DNA of 64,000 nucleotides from JAIOZK01 sp964468645 (GTDB taxonomy: Bacteria; Bacteroidota; Bacteroidia; Bacteroidales; JAIOZK01): contig CAYXUU010000017.1 in the NCBI GenBank assembly GCA_964468645.1, positions 1 through 64,000 of the forward strand. Reading direction: 5' to 3'. The notes under the pieces are model-generated. The model did not search any database, had not been told where the DNA came from, and was given only the letters and a program-made list of their open reading frames with translations. The first letter of the stretch is position 1. Every line of letters starts with the position of its first letter. This document shows, piece by piece, positions 26,366 to 36,053 of this stretch. The position numbers and the translations under genes were made by a program.

Positions 26366-28345
26366 TTATTTCAGGCAATACCTTTTCATAACATTATATG
26401 CATCAAGAATCCCGGCTTCTCCCGCTTTACTCAGGTCTTCACATCCCTTCTCCCGGTGTTCAAGGTAAATCCTGATCAGTCCCCTGTTATAATATGCTTC
26501 AGCAAAATCGGGTTTATGTTCTAATGCTTTTGAAAAATCCTGTATTGCCTCAGGAAATTTTTTTTGCTGACAATTAATGTACCCACGATTATAATAAGCA
26601 TAACTGAATTCAGGATCCAGATGGAGGATCTTTGTATAATCATCCAGAATATCACTATGTGTAAATCCGGGATAATGAGATGTTTTACTACTGTCAGGTG
26701 CGCAAGTTACATTTGCTATCTGAGGCTTCTGGGTGTCATTATGTAAAGAGAGGAATATTTCAAGTAACTCAAACCGCGCAAATGCCCTGTTGTATAAGGC
26801 CTCAATATAATTAGAATCAACTGTTAAAGCACTGGAAAACAGCTTTAATGCATTCTGATAATTTCGTTGTTGCGTATGCAGGTTGCCTTCATTGAAATAA
26901 TTTAAAGCTACGAAGGAAAGAGAATCATTCTTACTAACAGGATAAATATTATTCTGTAAAGTGTCAATCTCTGAAATAACAGAATTTGTTGTAAGTGTAA
27001 GAATTGTTGATTTATAATGATCTTTTTTATAGGCATCATAATACCAGATATCTTCTGAATCATCCTCAAGATAAAAGATCATAAATAATGGTTTAAGATT
27101 GATGCTCACATGCTGGTTCTGGACTTTATCATCCTGAGCACTTATAGCTTCAAAATTTCCTGCGAGGTTAAGGATACTCATCATGTATGCTTCTTTTTCA
27201 ATGTTCAGGCTATCCTTACTGTAAATATTGATCTCCCGATAAATAACTGACTTTCTGTAATCACTAGCCGAACCCTCATAGTCTTTCAGTTCACGTTTTA
27301 CTTTGGATCTTTCAAGATATGCATCAGCAAATTCCGGATAGATATCAATGGCTTTATTATAATCGAGCAGTGAACCTTTGAGATCACGTAAATCATACCT
27401 CAATCCTGCCCTGTAAAAGTATGCGATAACATTGGTCGGATTGAGTTTAATAACCCTGTTGAAATCTTCAAGTGCAGCTTCCCTGTTATTATTCTTAATC
27501 CTGATAATTGCCCTGTTGTAATAAGCATATGAATTATAAGGGGAAAGCTCAATAACTTTCTCAATATCCCTGAGGGCAGTTTCAAGTTCATTTATTTTCA
27601 TGTTTGCAAGCGCCCTATAGAAAAGGGCATAGGTGCTGGTTGAATCGATCGACAACACAAAATTAAAATCCATCAGGGCAGAATCTACCTCAGGAACTTC
27701 CATCCATATTGACCCTCTCTGGACATATCCGTATAGCTTATCAGGATTATTCTCAATAACGATGTTGATATCACTGATGGCTTCCTTAAACTTACCAAGA
27801 CCTGCCCTGGCAGAGGCAAGAATGACATATACCTCATCCCCGGTTAAACCAAGTGATATGGTTTTATTACAATCTTTAATGGCATCATTAAGTTTTTTAA
27901 GAAACAGATTTGTTCTGGCCCTGTTCAGGTAAACTTCGGCATTGGTAGAATCCAACCTTATGGATGTGGCATAATCTTCAAATGTCCCATTAAAATTATA
28001 CTGCTGGCTTCTGACAATAGCACGATTATGAAAGATCTCAGGGTAATAAGGTGCCAATTCGATGGCTTTTGTGTAATCCTGTTCTGCACCTGTGAGATCT
28101 TCGAGATAATATTTCGCTATCCCACGCAGGAAGTAATTCTTAAATGATAATGGATCCAGTTTAATGGCCTCATTGAAGTTACCAATGGCTTCGGGAAAAT
28201 TGTTGCTTAACAACGCTCTTCTGCCTTCCTCAAAATAATTTATCCTGACTTGTGTGAAGGCATTATTAATATTCATCATCATCAGAATTATCAGCAAATG
28301 AAATTGTAATGATCTGAAGTATTTATTATGGAAGGAAAATTTCAT
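26366..28345 (-). CDS. Secreted tetratricopeptide-repeat protein
   Basis: 659 residues. An N-terminal signal (about 1-31) is followed by about ten consecutive TPR units (about 36-385; for example FPEAIGNFNEAIKLDPLSF and REAALEDFNRVIKLNPTNV), a non-repeat segment (about 390-485, YLEDDSEDIWYYDAYKKDHY) and three or four further TPRs (about 490-650; FPEAIQDFSKALEHKPDFAE). Such proteins in Bacteroidota act as periplasmic or outer-membrane scaffolds. No catalytic motif is visible. It lies between two M28 peptidase genes on the same strand, with 81 and 99 bp gaps. Confidence 0.88.
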   Translation of the reverse strand: MKFSFHNKYFRSLQFHLLIILMMMNINNAFTQVRINYFEEGRRALLSNNFPEAIGNFNEAIKLDPLSFKNYFLRGIAKYYLEDLTGAEQDYTKAIELAPYYPEIFHNRAIVRSQQYNFNGTFEDYATSIRLDSTNAEVYLNRARTNLFLKKLNDAIKDCNKTISLGLTGDEVYVILASARAGLGKFKEAISDINIVIENNPDKLYGYVQRGSIWMEVPEVDSALMDFNFVLSIDSTSTYALFYRALANMKINELETALRDIEKVIELSPYNSYAYYNRAIIRIKNNNREAALEDFNRVIKLNPTNVIAYFYRAGLRYDLRDLKGSLLDYNKAIDIYPEFADAYLERSKVKRELKDYEGSASDYRKSVIYREINIYSKDSLNIEKEAYMMSILNLAGNFEAISAQDDKVQNQHVSINLKPLFMIFYLEDDSEDIWYYDAYKKDHYKSTILTLTTNSVISEIDTLQNNIYPVSKNDSLSFVALNYFNEGNLHTQQRNYQNALKLFSSALTVDSNYIEALYNRAFARFELLEIFLSLHNDTQKPQIANVTCAPDSSKTSHYPGFTHSDILDDYTKILHLDPEFSYAYYNRGYINCQQKKFPEAIQDFSKALEHKPDFAEAYYNRGLIRIYLEHREKGCEDLSKAGEAGILDAYNVMKRYCLK

Positions 28346-28444
28346 TCTGAAAACAATAACGGTGATATTGTCAAAAACTTATGATGAAGTAAAATTTCAA
28401 TTGAATTTATAGAAGTTATCAGTGCACCTGTGGTTTTTTTCTTA

Positions 28445-29803
28445 TTATTCAATCCCATATTTATCAAGAAGGTAAATCAATCCGGTGATGCAGGCTGATC
28501 CTAATTGCAATTCCCTGAAATTAACCTGTTCGAAAGTATCATTGGGCGAATGGTGATAATCAAAGTACCGTTGTGAATCTATATTCAATCCGCATAATGG
28601 GACCTGGTATGCTTTCAGCGGACCGATGTCAACACCACCGTAGCCTTTGCGGATGAAACCGATGCCATAGGGTTCTAAAAGTGGTTGAAATATTGATACT
28701 GATTCGATGATCTCTTCCCGGGCATCCAGTGTAAATCCAGTTGGGGTTAAACCTCCGGCATCGCTTTCGATGGCGATCATGTGGTTCAGGGCATGATCTT
28801 TTGTATATGCTGCATAAGCCTGACCACCCTGCTGGAATAGTTCTTCATCCATAAACAGTACCATCCTGATGGTTCTCTTGTTTTCAATTCCAAGATCTTT
28901 AAAAATCCTGAGAACATCTGCGGATTGAACACAACCTGCACCGTCGTCGTGGGCACCCGGTGAGTTAAACCAGGAATCAATATGCCCACCCACGAGAATG
29001 ATCTCATCTGGATATTTATGGCCTTTGATATCTGCAATGAGATTATAGGATGTAAAATCCTTAAGGTCCCTGGCCCTGACCTTAAGATGTACTTTTAGTT
29101 CAGGGTTTTCCTGAAGCTTATCTGATAATAACTCTGCATCTTTTGTGCTGACAGCAACTGCTGCTATTCGTTCACCATCGAATCTACATGAACCGGTATG
29201 GGGATGATCATCAATGTTTGTCGTCAGTGATCTTACAATAACGGCAGTGGCGCCATATTCAGCAGCTTTCGTAGGTCCCCAATATCTCTGGTCGACAGCA
29301 TCACCATATGCATGAAAGCTAACATAAAAGGTGTTTTTCATAGGCCTGTTGAAGAAAACAATTTTTCCTTCTATATTTTCACTGCCAAGTTTATCCAGTT
29401 CATTTAATTGTTGAACTTCGATGATATTACATTCTATTCCTTCTTCAGGTGTACTTCCCGACGGGCCAATTGCATCTATACTTAATGGAATAGCACCATT
29501 ATCACTTATTATGTCAAGAGAAGCATGGTCACATACCCATGAATCGGCTGTGAATTCCTGCAGGAATATAGTATCAACACCTATTATTTCCATATAACTT
29601 TTCATGAAATCGACAGCACGTATCGATTCTTCTGTTCCAATTAACCTGCCGGAGGTTTCAGTGCTAAGAAATTCAAGGTTATTATAGGCTTCCTGGTTGG
29701 TCATAGCATTTTCAAATATACTTCGTATCATAATAGAATCCTTGTTCTGCGCAAGCATCGATAGGCTGATTAAAATACCAAGTATTGATGTGATTATTTT
29801 CAT
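28445..29803 (-). CDS. M28-family carboxypeptidase Q-like metallopeptidase, exported
   Basis: 452 residues with signal peptide (1-18). A PA-type insert (about 110-230; IEGKIVFFNRPM, YGATAVIVRS) lies inside the peptidase domain. Zinc and catalytic residues are visible in VGGHIDSWFNSPGAHDDGAG (His/Asp), FMDEELFQQGG (Glu pair), ESDAGG (Asp) and YHHSPNDTFEQV near the end (His). This layout is that of plasma glutamate carboxypeptidase (carboxypeptidase Q) relatives, which hydrolyse dipeptides and peptide ends in the periplasm. There is no T9SS tail, unlike the M28 protein at 24539. A palindromic repeat element lies just upstream of the start. Confidence 0.88.
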   Translation of the reverse strand: MKIITSILGILISLSMLAQNKDSIMIRSIFENAMTNQEAYNNLEFLSTETSGRLIGTEESIRAVDFMKSYMEIIGVDTIFLQEFTADSWVCDHASLDIISDNGAIPLSIDAIGPSGSTPEEGIECNIIEVQQLNELDKLGSENIEGKIVFFNRPMKNTFYVSFHAYGDAVDQRYWGPTKAAEYGATAVIVRSLTTNIDDHPHTGSCRFDGERIAAVAVSTKDAELLSDKLQENPELKVHLKVRARDLKDFTSYNLIADIKGHKYPDEIILVGGHIDSWFNSPGAHDDGAGCVQSADVLRIFKDLGIENKRTIRMVLFMDEELFQQGGQAYAAYTKDHALNHMIAIESDAGGLTPTGFTLDAREEIIESVSIFQPLLEPYGIGFIRKGYGGVDIGPLKAYQVPLCGLNIDSQRYFDYHHSPNDTFEQVNFRELQLGSACITGLIYLLDKYGIE

Positions 29804-29907
29804 TGTATTATAATATTTTTCGTGATATTGATGATGTTGTCAATATTGTCAATGTTGCCACTTATTATTTCAAACTCAGAACCATTACTGTCCGGTTAAA
29901 GTTTATT

Positions 29908-30041
29908 GATTCTTCGGCTTCGCTGAATGACATACATTTCAGAGTTCTCGGGGGAGGGAGCGTTAGGTTGTCGGCGAAGCCGCCAACCTACCACTCCCTC
30001 CTAGTCTAAACACCTGTCATTCTGAGCGAAGCCGAAGAATC
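29908..30041. repeat. Palindromic (REP/MITE-like) intergenic element of 134 bp
   Basis: The outer arms, 29908-29932 and 30015-30041, are inverted copies, with GATTCTTCGGCTTCGCT then GAATGACA on the left and two extra bases (CA) between these blocks on the right. Inner arms at about 29953-29970 (GGAGGGAG, TTAGGTTG) and 29984-30001 (CAACCTA, CTCCCTCC) also pair, around a small GGC-GAA-GCC hairpin at 29973-29981. The whole can fold into one long cruciform. The GATTCTTCGGCT/AGAATGACA motif is, from memory, widespread in intergenic DNA of Bacteroidota and relatives. There is no transposase inside. Confidence 0.8.
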
Positions 30042-30067
30042 TCTTTGCTATAGTATTACCCTGACAA

Positions 30068-30127
30068 TAGTGTCTCCGAACTCCGAACTCAGAACTCAGA
30101 ACTCCGAACTCCGAACTCAGAACTCAG
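30068..30127. repeat. CAGAACTC/CCGAACTC quasi-tandem array
   Basis: About 60 bp built of the 7-10 nt unit (T)CCGAACT / CAGAACT, repeated at least seven times, next to the 3' end of the FAD-oxidoreductase gene. The same unit occurs at 13508-13560. There are no distinct spacers, so it is not a CRISPR array. Confidence 0.75.
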
Positions 30128-30129
30128 TA

Positions 30130-33078
30130 CTATTTCCCTTCCAACGCTTCAAACAAAACCTCCACCGGGTGGTATGCCTGTCTCCCTGTCCCATCCTTAA
30201 TCTGATGCCGGCAACTGGTACCGGGTGCAGCTATTATGGTTTCTTTATCCGCTTTATTAATTTCAGGAAATAATACAAGTTCGCCAACTTTCATTGAAAG
30301 ATCAAAGTGTTCTTTTTCATAACCAAAAGATCCTGCCATTCCACAGCAACCTGACTTTATTTCTTCAACCTCATAATTTTCAGGGAATGATAGCATGTTT
30401 CTGGTTGGTGCTGTTGATGCAAGGGATTTCTGGTGGCAATGGCCATGAAGTTTGATTTTTCTGCTTTCGCGGGTGAACTGATTCTGGATTATCTCTCCTT
30501 TTTCGATCTCGTGCGCGATAAATTCATCAACCATGAAAGCATTCTTTGCTATTTTCTTTGCATCATTCCTTAATTCAATATCCACAAGTTCAGGGTATTC
30601 ATCACGAAATGTCAGAATGCCGGAAGGCTCAATACCCAATAGCGGATTATCATCAGTGATAATATCTTTCAGTAAAGCTACATTGGTGGCAGCAATTTTC
30701 TTTGCTTTTCGAACCAGGCCTTTTGATAGAAAAGTCCTTCCGCTTTGTTTATGTTTGGGAATAGCAACCTCATAGCCTAAGCTGGATAATAGCTTAATGG
30801 TTTTAATACCAATCCCGGTATCATTATAATCTGTAAACTCATCACAAAACAAATAAAGCTTTCGTTTCGGCTTTTCAGGATTTAGTTTTTTCAGGTTTCT
30901 TTTCGCCCAGGCATGCAAGGTTATCCTATATAATTTCGGAATACTACGATCAGGTGCAAATCCAAGGATTCTTTTCATAAATCCTGCGGTAAGGGCATTT
31001 GTAACAAAGAAGTTAAATATACCTGGTAAAATTGAACCCAGTTTGTTGAGGGAGGTGATGTGTGAAATGACACGGGTGCGTAATGGTATCCCGTTTGAAT
31101 CATAATAGTGCTGCAAAAACTCGGCTTTATATTTGGTAATATCCACACTGGAAGGGCACTCTGATTTACAACCTTTACACATCAGGCAGAGATCCATGAT
31201 ATCATAAATTTCCTTGTGGTTGAAAGGATTTGTATTTTCAGAATTTGTCAGGAATTCCCGGAGTATATTTGCCCTGGCCCTGGTTGTTGCATTTTCATCT
31301 TTTGTAGCCATAAAACTGGGGCACATGAGCCCGCCAATCAAATGTGTTTTCCTGCAATCACCAGAGCCATTACATTTTTCAGTTGCTCTGATAATGCCCT
31401 GGTCATGAGAGAAATCCAAAATAGTTTCCAGTTCCCTGGTAGGTTTTCCCGGTTCATACCTGAGGCTGGTATTCATCCGGGGGGTATCGATAATTTTACC
31501 CGGATTGAAAATATTGTCAGGATCCCATGTATATTTGATGGCTCGTAGCAATTCATAGTTCTTTTCACCAATGACCAATGGAATAAACTCACCACGCAAT
31601 CTGCCATCACCATGCTCACCACTCAGTGATCCTTTATATTTTTTAACAAGTTTTGCTGATTCTTCACCAACTTTATGAAAAAGTTCTACATCAATCGGAT
31701 CTTTGAGATTAAGGATAGGTCTGACATGGATCTCACCTGTAGCAATATGAGCATGGTAAACAGTGCTTAATCCAAGTTCTTCAAGCATTATTTCCACCTC
31801 AGCAATATAGTCCGGTAGTAATTCGGGATTAACCGATGTGTCTTCAATGACAGAAACCGGTTTGGCATCCCCGGGCATATTCGAAAGAACACCCAGGCCG
31901 GCCTTTCGCAGGGCCCATACTTTATTTACATCTTCACCAAAAATAATTGGGAAATGAAACCCGGCGCCCTTTTTACATATTTCATTTTCCATTTTACCAG
32001 CTATCTCAAGGATTTCTTCTTTCGATTCACGTGCAAATTCCACAATGAGTACTGCACCTGGTTCGCCTTTCAGGAAAAAACGGCTTTTTCGTTGGGTAAG
32101 ATTGTCCCTGGTAAGATCAAGTATTGTCTTATCCATTAATTCAATTGCCCCGGGATTGTATTTAAGGGCAATCAGGTTGGCTTGAATGGCATCCCTTACA
32201 GAGGGGCAATGAACCGGTATTACTGCTTTAACAGGGGGCGGTAAAGGGGTAAGGTTGAGTTTTATTTCAGTGATGAAACATATTGTTCCTTCCGATCCAG
32301 CAATAAGTTTGGAGAAATTAAATTTCTGATTTGTACTGGTAAATGGTTCGGTATCAAGAAGCACGTCGATAGCATACCCGGTATTTCGCCGCGGTATGGT
32401 AATGTCAGGATACTCCTTCCTTATATTGTTTTGATTTAACGGATCGCTCAGGATCTGTTTAATGTTTCTGTATATTTTGTTTTCAAGAGTGCTTCCTATG
32501 CATCTGACATCAAATTCTTTTTCGCTCAAGGGTGTGAATTCTGCTTCAGAACCGTCACTGAGAATGGCTTTAACAGAAATCGTGTGGTCACGTGTACTTC
32601 CATAGATCAGCGAATGCAATCCACAGGAATTATTACCGACCATACCGCCCATCATACAACGGTTTGAGGTGGAGGTTTCAGGAGCAAAAAATAATCCATC
32701 CGGTTTAAGGATCTCATTCATCTCATCAAGAACAACACCGGGTTGAACCCTTATCCATTTTTCCTTCTGGTTTATTTCCAGGATATCTGTCATATATCTG
32801 GAAACATCAACCACAACACCATTTCCTACAACCTGTCCGGCAAGAGATGTGCCTGCTGTCCGGGGTATGATTGATGTATTATTGTCCCTGGCAAACTGGA
32901 TGCTTCGTTTAATATCCCCTTTCGTTTTAGGTAATACCACAGCAAGAGGTACTTCCCGGTAAGCAGAGGCGTCGGTGGCGTACAGCAGTCGATAGGCGTA
33001 ATCAGTGAAAACCTCTCCCTGAATTTCCTTTTCCAGGTTTAAAAATTCTTTATTGGCTGTGGCTGTCGATTGTTTCAT
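30130..33078 (-). CDS. FAD-linked oxidase / iron-sulfur oxidoreductase fusion (D-lactate or glycolate dehydrogenase type)
   Basis: 982 residues fusing a GlcD/Dld-like FAD subunit with a GlcF-like iron-sulfur subunit. The VAO-type FAD domain is at about 45-280 (RTAGTSLAGQVVGNGVVVDV, GGMVGNNSCGLHSLIYGSTR) and the FAD-oxidase C-terminal domain at about 285-530 (HIATGEIHVRPIL, SLSGEHGDGRLRGEF). A 4Fe-4S region with CLMCKGCKSECP is at about 640-655, after an earlier Cys group (CNGSGDC). A CCG-type domain with GHCHQK and KSGCCGMAGSFG follows near the C-terminus. Such enzymes oxidise D-2-hydroxy acids and pass electrons to quinones or other carriers at the inner membrane. The exact substrate cannot be told. 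Confidence 0.9.
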   Translation of the reverse strand: MKQSTATANKEFLNLEKEIQGEVFTDYAYRLLYATDASAYREVPLAVVLPKTKGDIKRSIQFARDNNTSIIPRTAGTSLAGQVVGNGVVVDVSRYMTDILEINQKEKWIRVQPGVVLDEMNEILKPDGLFFAPETSTSNRCMMGGMVGNNSCGLHSLIYGSTRDHTISVKAILSDGSEAEFTPLSEKEFDVRCIGSTLENKIYRNIKQILSDPLNQNNIRKEYPDITIPRRNTGYAIDVLLDTEPFTSTNQKFNFSKLIAGSEGTICFITEIKLNLTPLPPPVKAVIPVHCPSVRDAIQANLIALKYNPGAIELMDKTILDLTRDNLTQRKSRFFLKGEPGAVLIVEFARESKEEILEIAGKMENEICKKGAGFHFPIIFGEDVNKVWALRKAGLGVLSNMPGDAKPVSVIEDTSVNPELLPDYIAEVEIMLEELGLSTVYHAHIATGEIHVRPILNLKDPIDVELFHKVGEESAKLVKKYKGSLSGEHGDGRLRGEFIPLVIGEKNYELLRAIKYTWDPDNIFNPGKIIDTPRMNTSLRYEPGKPTRELETILDFSHDQGIIRATEKCNGSGDCRKTHLIGGLMCPSFMATKDENATTRARANILREFLTNSENTNPFNHKEIYDIMDLCLMCKGCKSECPSSVDITKYKAEFLQHYYDSNGIPLRTRVISHITSLNKLGSILPGIFNFFVTNALTAGFMKRILGFAPDRSIPKLYRITLHAWAKRNLKKLNPEKPKRKLYLFCDEFTDYNDTGIGIKTIKLLSSLGYEVAIPKHKQSGRTFLSKGLVRKAKKIAATNVALLKDIITDDNPLLGIEPSGILTFRDEYPELVDIELRNDAKKIAKNAFMVDEFIAHEIEKGEIIQNQFTRESRKIKLHGHCHQKSLASTAPTRNMLSFPENYEVEEIKSGCCGMAGSFGYEKEHFDLSMKVGELVLFPEINKADKETIIAAPGTSCRHQIKDGTGRQAYHPVEVLFEALEGK

Positions 33079-33408
33079 TTGAAACTATTTTGAGGATACA
33101 AATGTCGCTATTTGGTTTGAGAAATGAAAGGGATTCAAATCCTGACGATAGGAAGGGTTGGAAGCCCTGGACCGATAAATTAATTATCAGGGTTTCCATC
33201 CCCTTATAGAAATGATATTGTAATGTTGTTAATATGGGATCTTCAAATTAAATTAAATCACTATAGTAATTTGGTCACCTCGGGGCTGGTAACCCATGGG
33301 CAAATCCTTGATTAATTTATGGATTGATTATCTGAGCTAACAAAATACATCAATCACAAATAAATATACAATATATTTGTAAAATCAATAATTAATAATC
33401 CAAATCAC
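33079..33408. other. Divergent intergenic region with imperfect inverted repeat
   Basis: This gap lies between divergent genes. An imperfect inverted repeat runs from about 33151-33179 (AGGGTTGGAAGCCCTG, GATAA) to 33184-33206 (TTATCAGGGTTTCCATCCCC), with a 4-nt loop. A TATATTTG box at 33372-33379, matching the -7 consensus, lies 30 bp before the C10 peptidase ATG; no TTG sits at the right distance. Nothing coding was seen. Confidence 0.5.
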
Positions 33409-34857
33409 ATGAATATGAACTTCCGGAATGTATTTATCTACCTTATTATCGCGCTCTGTTGCAAAATGAACATTTATTCCCAGCAAATATCCAGTGAGAA
33501 AGCAGCAGATATCACCGCTAAATTTCTAAAGTCACATAATCTACAGGCCAATGCACAACTGGTAACCTGTGTTATGTTGGAATCCAAAATTGCAGCCTGG
33601 ATTTTCAATATTCACCCTGAAGGATTTATAATCATTTCAGCAGACAAAAAATGTGTTCCTGTAATCGCATATTCCTTTACATGTGGATTTGAACCAGGGC
33701 AAACCGTATGGCAGATTGTGTTGCAATATATTTCTAATACAGTAAAACTATATCAGGATAATTTCTCAATACTTGAGCCTGGCGTTTCTCTCGATTGGAG
33801 AACTTTTGATGAAAATATATCAGACAACAGATTTGAACAATGGCCGCCACCCGGTACAACAACAACTGGGGGATGGCTTGAAACCAACTGGACCCAATCC
33901 GCTCCCTATAACATGATGTGCCCTATGGATTTAAACTCGGGTAACAGGAGTATTGCCGGTTGTCCTGCGGTTGCCATGGCCCAGATAGTTAATTTTAATA
34001 AAGAAACAAATGGTGTGCAATTTGATGATGGGGATGATTATTATCACAGTTTTGGTGCCGGAAACCAATACTGGATTGATGATGATCATGTAGCCAGGGA
34101 TTTCCCGGCTTTTCCGGAATTGAACTTATTTATGACCGCATTGCAGGATAAGTATAATAAAAATGAACCTCCTACCAGTGAACAGGTTACAGCCCTGAAT
34201 TTTGCATGCGGAGTGGCATGTAAACAGGTGTACAGTTCAAGTATATCAGGTACTTACGGGATAGAGCAGGCTTACAATGCATTTGTACGATTTGAATTCG
34301 ACAGCGTAAAACTGATATATGATACCGATTCATCCTTAAACCGGAAACTGGCTGACAATATGAAAAATGCTATGCCTGCCCAACTCGGGCTTGTTAATCC
34401 TGAAGGAACTGCAGGTCATAACCTTGTGGTTGATGGTTATAATACAGACGAGTTTTATCATTTCAATTTTGGCTGGGGTGGATCAGCCAATGGCTGGTAC
34501 ACCATGCCTCCAACAAATATTCCTTACAATCTCACGATTATTGAAGGCCTTATTATCGATATTAATAAGGAAAATATCCATGTTGGATTTGATTATTTAT
34601 CACAACCTGAAAATCGTCTTATCCTTTATCCAAATCCGGCGGGTGACTATATAAAGATCATAGGAATAAATCCTGGTGAATTAAGTCATTTGAGGATTTT
34701 TGACCTTAAAGGGATTTTGGTATTTAATACTACCTCAGCGATTTATTCGGATGAAGAATTAATTATTGACATAAGTACAATTAATCCCGGTATTTATTTT
34801 ATCCAGGTAACTGACAGGAATGGTATTGTCACTCATTGTAATTTGATGGTAAGGTAG
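33409..34857 (+). CDS. C10-family cysteine peptidase (streptopain-like) with T9SS sorting domain
   Basis: 482 residues. A signal peptide (about 1-25) precedes a propeptide of the Spi/C10 type (about 26-130; AAWIFNIHPEGFIIISADK). The C10 catalytic domain has the nucleophile in IAGCPAVAMAQIVNF (Cys185), a C10 core stretch (NFACGVACKQVYS), the catalytic His in AGHNLVVDGY and the FNFGWGGSANGWY region. The last 85 residues (LILYPNPAGDYIKI to the end) form a type A T9SS sorting domain. It is a secreted, self-inhibited protease expected on the cell surface, as in interpain or periodontain relatives. It appears to be monocistronic and converges with lplA. Confidence 0.92.
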   Translation: MNMNFRNVFIYLIIALCCKMNIYSQQISSEKAADITAKFLKSHNLQANAQLVTCVMLESKIAAWIFNIHPEGFIIISADKKCVPVIAYSFTCGFEPGQTVWQIVLQYISNTVKLYQDNFSILEPGVSLDWRTFDENISDNRFEQWPPPGTTTTGGWLETNWTQSAPYNMMCPMDLNSGNRSIAGCPAVAMAQIVNFNKETNGVQFDDGDDYYHSFGAGNQYWIDDDHVARDFPAFPELNLFMTALQDKYNKNEPPTSEQVTALNFACGVACKQVYSSSISGTYGIEQAYNAFVRFEFDSVKLIYDTDSSLNRKLADNMKNAMPAQLGLVNPEGTAGHNLVVDGYNTDEFYHFNFGWGGSANGWYTMPPTNIPYNLTIIEGLIIDINKENIHVGFDYLSQPENRLILYPNPAGDYIKIIGINPGELSHLRIFDLKGILVFNTTSAIYSDEELIIDISTINPGIYFIQVTDRNGIVTHCNLMVR

Positions 34858-34883
34858 AATAAATTAAATAACCAGGGTTTCAA

Positions 34884-35864
34884 TTAAAACAAACATTCAA
34901 TAAATTCGTCAGTATTGATATTAGTGAAAAACCTGAAGAGATCAACATTTGATAGCTTTTCCATGATCTGATCAGGATAATGTGCAACCCCTGTTAATAG
35001 TTTTTCAAGTTCTTTAATGTTTCTCGATCCCGGAAGGGAAGTAATGATTCTCACTTTTCTCATTAAGCCTTTATCAACTTGCAAAATAACCTCCAGGGAA
35101 CTTCCTTTAAGTGAACTGGTTTTCCTGAAATAGTAACCCGGGGAGTAAGCATAGTTCCATTGCCATGATCTGTACCTGGTATCAGCCAGTTCCTGAATGT
35201 TTTCAACATCAGTACTGCTTAATTCATAAAGGGCCACACTATTAAATTGTTGAAGGACAAGTATCTTGATATTTTCAGTAAACTCATCAAGGTTAAGCGT
35301 CTGGTTTACGATTTCTCTGATATTTCTTACTTTGCTCCTGACTGATTGGACCGATCTGTCGTGAAATCTTGCAGGATATGACTGGAGAGCTTCACTCAGA
35401 TTGCTTAGATGGGATGAAAAGAGCAGTGTGCCGTGGTGCAGAACCCTGTTTTTGTAAACATGTTCTGCATTACCTGATATCTTGAGACCTTCAACCCGGA
35501 TATCATTTTTACCTTCAAAATTGGCATTTATTCCCAGACTTACAAGTGCATCAATAACAGGTTGTGTATATTTTCTGAAGTTTACCAGTTCGTTATCCTT
35601 TCCTTTCCTGATAAATGTATAATTCAGGTTTCCAGTGTCATGGTAAACAGTCCCACCTCCTGAAATCCTCCTGATTACTGGAATGTTGTTCTTCATGATA
35701 TAGCCGAGATTGATCTCAGCCAGGGTATTCTGATGTTTGCCAATGATGACACTGGGTTCATTTTGCCAGAGCATGAAGATCTCTTCATCAAAGTTTTTTA
35801 GAAAATATTCTTCTGCAGCAATGTTAAAGTATGGATCGGTTTCTTTGCGTGAAATATAGAGCAT
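34884..35864 (-). CDS. lplA: Lipoate-protein ligase A
   Basis: 326 residues, close to LplA of other bacteria (about 330-340). It activates lipoate with ATP and attaches it to lipoyl domains of 2-oxoacid dehydrogenases and GcvH. The catalytic domain has RRISGGGTVYHDTGNLNYTF (about 65-84), KNDIRVEGLKISGNAEH with the catalytic Lys and VLHHGTLLFSS; the C-terminal accessory domain is at about 250-326. The upstream 190-bp gap carries a TTGCCAATG/GTTGTC quasi-repeat (35935-35990). Confidence 0.93.
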   Translation of the reverse strand: MLYISRKETDPYFNIAAEEYFLKNFDEEIFMLWQNEPSVIIGKHQNTLAEINLGYIMKNNIPVIRRISGGGTVYHDTGNLNYTFIRKGKDNELVNFRKYTQPVIDALVSLGINANFEGKNDIRVEGLKISGNAEHVYKNRVLHHGTLLFSSHLSNLSEALQSYPARFHDRSVQSVRSKVRNIREIVNQTLNLDEFTENIKILVLQQFNSVALYELSSTDVENIQELADTRYRSWQWNYAYSPGYYFRKTSSLKGSSLEVILQVDKGLMRKVRIITSLPGSRNIKELEKLLTGVAHYPDQIMEKLSNVDLFRFFTNINTDEFIECLF

Positions 35865-35934
35865 TTAATTATATGATATATATTTAATGATCAGTATAAA
35901 GTTACTAATTTTTGAAGGAAGGGAGTTTCGTAGG

Positions 35935-35990
35935 AGTTGTCAATGTTGCCAATGTTGTCGGTGTTGTTTGTATTGTTGGTGTTGTCATGG
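35935..35990. repeat. GTTGTCAATGTTGCC quasi-repeat
   Basis: Between the divergent lplA and lipoprotein genes, GTTGTC/GTTGCC/GTTGGT units of about 9 nt recur six or more times. A shorter version occurs at about 29830-29860. It is one of the family of low-complexity intergenic arrays in this window. Confidence 0.6.
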
Positions 35991-36053
35991 TTATTTTCAG
36001 TGAATTAAAAATATTTATAGTAAAATTGTAGTTCATTAATAAAAACATTCAGA

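Noticed and set aside
30068..30127. Possible CRISPR array
   Set aside because: Units are 7-10 nt, contiguous and imperfect, with no unique spacers and no cas genes. The same applies to 38641-38713 and 43147-43356.
29803..30273. Two short plus-strand frames (29803-30009, 30070-30273)
   Set aside because: The first runs through the palindromic element and the second through the CAGAACTC array and the opposite strand of the FAD-oxidoreductase gene.
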